Assembly (NCBI RefSeq): GCF_033473495.1
Contig: NC_088941.1
Location: 2,356,001 to 2,420,000, forward strand
Source: Cercospora beticola
Lineage: Eukaryota > Ascomycota > Dothideomycetes > Mycosphaerellales > Mycosphaerellaceae
DNA length: 64,000 bases
Reading direction: 5' to 3'
Numbering within the stretch: the first letter of the stretch is position 1; each line of letters starts with the position of its first letter. A program made the position numbers and the translations under genes. Under the pieces are notes generated by a model. That model had not been told where the DNA came from and ran no database searches. It worked only from the letters and a program-made list of their open reading frames with translations. Positions 60,915 to 64,000 of this stretch are shown here, one piece after another.

Positions 60915-61721
60915 CTAGCTATGAAAGGCCTTGGCCGCTGCACCAAGAGTCTTGCCCAACTTCTTTCGATCAGCAGTTGCATCGGCCGAGCAAGTTGGCA
61001 CATGTTCAATGAGGCCAAAAGCAAGTACGTCAGCCGCGTCTTCAAGTCCACGGAGTAGGTCCCCAATCGTTCCAAAATGAGGCGTCTGCGAGAGAAGTTG
61101 CTTCTTGCTGGTCACACTAGTCATCAATGCTTGTGTGACCGTGACATAATAGTCGAAAGCGTCGCAGACATCTTGCTGCTCCTCGGTCGAAAAGGTTGGT
61201 ACTTGCCGGCGTATAGGTGGTGTACCTGCAGAGCTGGGCACCAAGTTGTCGATGCACTCTTGTAACTCGAGATCAACAAGGCCTTCGCATTCTATTGGAA
61301 TGTCTGCTCGACGGATAGGAGCCGTAGTCCCAGAGCTTGAGAGTACTCCTTCAAGGCACTCCTGGAGCTCCAGATCGATGAGACCCTCGCACTCTTTTGG
61401 GATTTCCTGGCGGGTGCTCAGCGAGCGCTTTCTTGACGAGACGTCCTGAGCACTCTTTTCGGTAAGACTGAGAACGCCCTTGAGGCCGTCGCGAAGTGTC
61501 TGTATCAAGGTCAATTGTCGCACAAAAAAGTCATCACCGATGGGACATACCAACGCGTTCGCAAAGGCCTCTGCTGGCCCCCTGATACCATTTGCGACGG
61601 TAGTGACTTCGGTGGAGTTTTTCGTAATGTCGGCGAGCTCTTCCATGACTTCCGAGGCCGTCAGTTGAGCAGTTGTTGCTGCGACCAGCGAAGCCAAGAC
61701 AATAGCTCTAGTGAAGTACGT
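60915..61721 (-). CDS. HsbA-like surface protein with duplicated linker; start codon altered (array copy 3)
   Basis: Two exons, 61721-61551 and 61499-60915, up to 251 aa; the 51-nt intron is in frame and free of stops. The signal peptide is readable (TRAIVLASLVAATTAQ) but the codon aligned with the paralogs' ATG is ACG (61721-61719), and an in-frame stop lies just upstream. So it needs a non-ATG start, an unseen upstream exon, or is silenced. The linker contains two tandem copies of a 34-residue unit (about 88-121 and 122-155), each with a CEGL.DLELQEC core; array copy 4 has one. The C-terminal HsbA-like bundle is intact (LEDAADVLAFGLIEHVPTC). Confidence 0.65.
   Translation of the reverse strand, partial: TYFTRAIVLASLVAATTAQLTASEVMEELADITKNSTEVTTVANGIRGPAEAFANALVCPIGDDFFVRQLTLIQTLRDGLKGVLSLTEKSAQDVSSRKRSLSTRQEIPKECEGLIDLELQECLEGVLSSSGTTAPIRRADIPIECEGLVDLELQECIDNLVPSSAGTPPIRRQVPTFSTEEQQDVCDAFDYYVTVTQALMTSVTSKKQLLSQTPHFGTIGDLLRGLEDAADVLAFGLIEHVPTCSADATADRKKLGKTLGAAAKAFHS
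61206..61409 (-). repeat. Tandem duplication of a 102-bp linker unit
   Basis: Two head-to-tail units of 34 codons inside array copy 3. Shared spine: IP.ECEGL.DLELQEC...(L/V)..SS.GT.PIRR. The copies have drifted slightly at the amino-acid level, so this is not a recent or assembly-made repeat. Confidence 0.75.
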
Positions 61722-62592
61722 GATGCAAGAAATGACGGTCTTTCAGTTAGGCTTAACAGAGTGAGAGATTGGCGGTGGTCGGAATACAGCGTGAAAAGAG
61801 AGTACCATATATCGAGTCCTTGCCACTAACCAACAGGGAGAGAGAGCTCAACACAGTGCCCGAAGCGTTGTCGTTGACGATTGAGACGTCCTATGGGTCG
61901 CACAGGTATGTCCGGTCCCAGATACATGCAAGCAATCGCAGGACAGATTGGCGATCACGGTTGCAGATGAACCATGCTGCACCGTTTCGGAGAGGGAGAT
62001 GCTAATAATTGCGCTGATCTCACTCGATGAGCAATCGTTGCGTATTATCCATAGGAAATGTGGAACGGCTGCGCCATGGAAGCCAGGTTGTGTGGATTCA
62101 GCCTGTTGGCTGATACCTACAGATGTTGATCAAGTCAATGACTTCACGAGCGTCAAGTCTCCCGTCCGCAGACCTCTGTCTGTTGTCGACAGACATATGA
62201 CTACCGCAGAGAATGAGGGAAGAGGAAGTTCAATATCGTTCGAAGTCAGTGGATTTACGCGTTAGATGCGACAACCATAGGCAGATCTATCTCAACGCAT
62301 TGTGCATTACATGGTACCATATTAGCCTGTAGCTCTTCCTGGATGACTGCTCAATCGAGCAACGGCGACCCCTGCGCTTCATTCTTACTCCATCCCCATT
62401 TGCAAGTACGAAGCATTAAAACTTTGCTACGTTGAGATCGCTTCCCTAGTAATCAAAGTAATGAACATGCAATGACCTTCTCTATGCGGCGGCACTACCG
62501 CAGCCTTGCTCTGCGAAGTTGTGGTGAGCTTGACCCTCTAACATTCTCAAGCCGCTGTGCCTCCGAGCGGACATAAGCCAGGAGTATTCTGT
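61722..62592. other. Spacer between array copies 3 and 4
   Basis: Promoter of copy 3 and 3' flank of copy 4. No other feature. Confidence 0.45.
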
Positions 62593-63310
62593 TTACTCAT
62601 AGGCCGCAAGCACCGTCTTCAAAAATCTCGCATATTTATCCTGGCTGGCCTTGACGCCTTCTGCACAATCTGGAATCCTTTCGACGATACTAAACGCCAA
62701 AGCATCCGAGCTATTCTCAATCAATCGTAGAGCGGCCGCAATGGGCGGCGCAAAAGGCGTGCTTTGACGAAGGAACTTTGCCTGCGCATTCAAACTCTCC
62801 AGCATCTTGGTCGAATCCGCAGCATAGACGTCAAAAGCTTCGCACACTTCTTGTTGGTCGGCAGTTGAGAACGCAGAAGATGCTTGACGTGCTTGCAGAG
62901 TTGTGGACGAGGAGCTGGGCACCAAGTCATCGATGCATTCTTGGAGCTCTGGCTCAGGGAGATTCAAGCACTCTTCCGGGACGTCGGGCACGGTCTGACG
63001 GATCTTGAGGGCGCGTTTCCTGTTTTGAAGAGCAGCGACTTGAGTGGTCTCAAGATCGATAAGCTCTTTCATGCTGTTGACCAGTTTCTGCGTACGCAAT
63101 TAGCAACCATGTGCTTAATGTGAGAAAAGCATTCGTCCGTACTGGTGCTTCGCTAAAGACATTTGTTGGCGAAACGTTATCGGCGATGGTAGCAGCTTCT
63201 GACGACTTGGCATTGATGTCGCTGAGGCCTTGTGTGATCTTAGAAGCTGTCACTTGTGCACTCGTTGCTGCGGCTAGTGAAGCCAAGACCATCGATTTTA
63301 TGAAGTGCAT
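62593..63310 (-). CDS. HsbA-like secreted surface protein (array copy 4)
   Basis: Two exons, 63310-63143 and 63087-62593, 220 aa, with a 55-nt intron in phase 0 at the same place as in copies 2 and 3. Exons of 56 and 164 coding codons match copy 2 exactly in number. The signal peptide is MHFIKSMVLASLAAATSAQ. One linker unit (VPEECLNLPEPELQEC) is followed by the HsbA-like bundle (IAAALRLIENSSDALAFSI, ERIPDC). It probably sits in or at the cell wall. It is the best-preserved copy, with a good start context (ACACC before the ATG). Confidence 0.78.
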
Positions 63311-64000
63311 GGTGTGAAAATCGTCGAGGTGTAATATGGTGTCTCTGGTATGATGAGGCAAAAGGACGGGAGAGAAGAGGTCGATGGCCGATAGCAAGAG
63401 AGGCGATACGTCTCCCTTTTATGGTGCTCTATGATCGGTCAGACTGCTTTGCGACATGACTGCACTGATTGTCCAACTGTCAATCCACCATGTCACTTGT
63501 GTTGCCCGGTTGAGATATCAACGTACTTTTGATCGCAAAATCCAGCGCTTTCCGTTTCAGGAAAATGTGGCGGAACGGTAACGTATAGGAGGAGCCGTGT
63601 TGCTGTGAACCGTTCTGCACGGCTTTCGGATGAACGATACCAGCCGTTCGTTCAAGGACGCCGGCGGATGTATCGATGTGTGCCATTCGCCCTCTTCATC
63701 GCTCTGCCATACTGCCTCGACCGAATTAACGCTGCAAGATACAAGGCACCATGCAGTGTGTGACTGCTTCGCAGCCATGTCTTGTATCAAAACGTCAGCG
63801 GCTTTGTCGATCTCACTAAACCAGCTAAGAATTTTCTACCAGACTTCGGGAAAAGGCATATCAACGGTCGTACCAAGATACAGAAAGCTCAACGATCCAC
63901 GCAAAAGCATACGATATTTACAATCAGCGGAACATCAGATTTGATACTTGTAACTCGTGAGCGTCCACGCTTTTAGTCCGCTCGACTCCTAGAGCTTAGC
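63311..64000. other. Right edge, promoter of array copy 4 and unassigned sequence
   Basis: The left part should hold the promoter of copy 4. A short minus-strand EIDKAADVLIQ stretch near 63780-63815 is like the one near 58850 but has no gene context. Nothing else is supported. Confidence 0.4.

Noticed and set aside
4241..61550. Recurring in-frame, stop-free introns (GH106-like, cysteine-rich peptide, array copy 3) as a deliberate retention mechanism
   Set aside because: With introns near 50 nt, about one in three is a multiple of three and many are stop-free by chance.
58830..63815. Matching AADVL-type snippets near 58850 and 63800 as extra HsbA-like relics
   Set aside because: The similarity covers only about 10 residues, with no supporting frame or signal.

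Overview
This window is eukaryotic, from a filamentous ascomycete (Pezizomycotina; Dothideomycetes is my guess from the gene content, held loosely). The evidence is many introns of about 46-60 nt with GT...AG borders, fungal-only families (Zn2Cys6 regulator, HsbA-like wall proteins, Kex2-type repeat protein), and a 19 kb block of retroelements decayed in the style of repeat-induced point mutation (RIP): almost every CpA/TpG has become TpA and the block is full of TAG/TAA stops. All exon-intron models were joined by hand from reading frame, phase and splice borders.

Layout. 1-7.9 kb: a weak cysteine-rich ORF, a small secreted protein (1483-2080) and a large secreted GH106-like alpha-L-rhamnosidase (2931-6077, minus). 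7.88-26.79 kb: a three-level nest of LTR retrotransposons that can be fully unpicked. An outer Copia-like element (180-bp LTRs, target duplication AGGGG) was invaded by a second family (230-bp LTRs, duplication GCTAC), and that copy was invaded by a copy of itself in opposite orientation (duplication TAAAC). The nest ends 38 bp before the ATG of an 8-cysteine small secreted protein (26832-27212). 28.5-35.6 kb: a Zn2Cys6 regulator, the broken 3' end of a boron/anion transporter, a CmcJ/AsaB-like oxygenase-type ORF, an EasG/FgaFS-like NAD(P)-binding oxidoreductase and a possible ABM-type protein. This looks like a small, partly eroded metabolic neighbourhood. 35.97-41 kb: a Kex2-type repeat protein rich in His and Gly, and an OpgH/MdoH-like glucosyltransferase of bacterial type with one in-frame TGA.

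41.4-42.5 kb is an AT-rich repeat relic. 43.9-47.05 kb carries a three-exon secreted protein and a membrane acyltransferase-3. 48.2-54.8 kb is the housekeeping core: XRN1, with a first coding exon of only 4 nt, divergent from HAT2, with 461 bp between their start codons. 55.9-57.9 kb is a cytochrome P450. 58.1-63.3 kb holds a head-to-tail array of four HsbA-like secreted surface proteins on the minus strand: two intact twins of exactly 220 aa, one whose expected ATG reads ACG and which carries an internal duplication, and one with a nonsense codon and no signal peptide.

Theme: a repeat-rich, secreted-protein-rich accessory segment in which several genes are broken (transporter, OpgH-like, HsbA-like), beside one conserved housekeeping pair. 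Nothing here looks like a bacterial operon or a CRISPR array.
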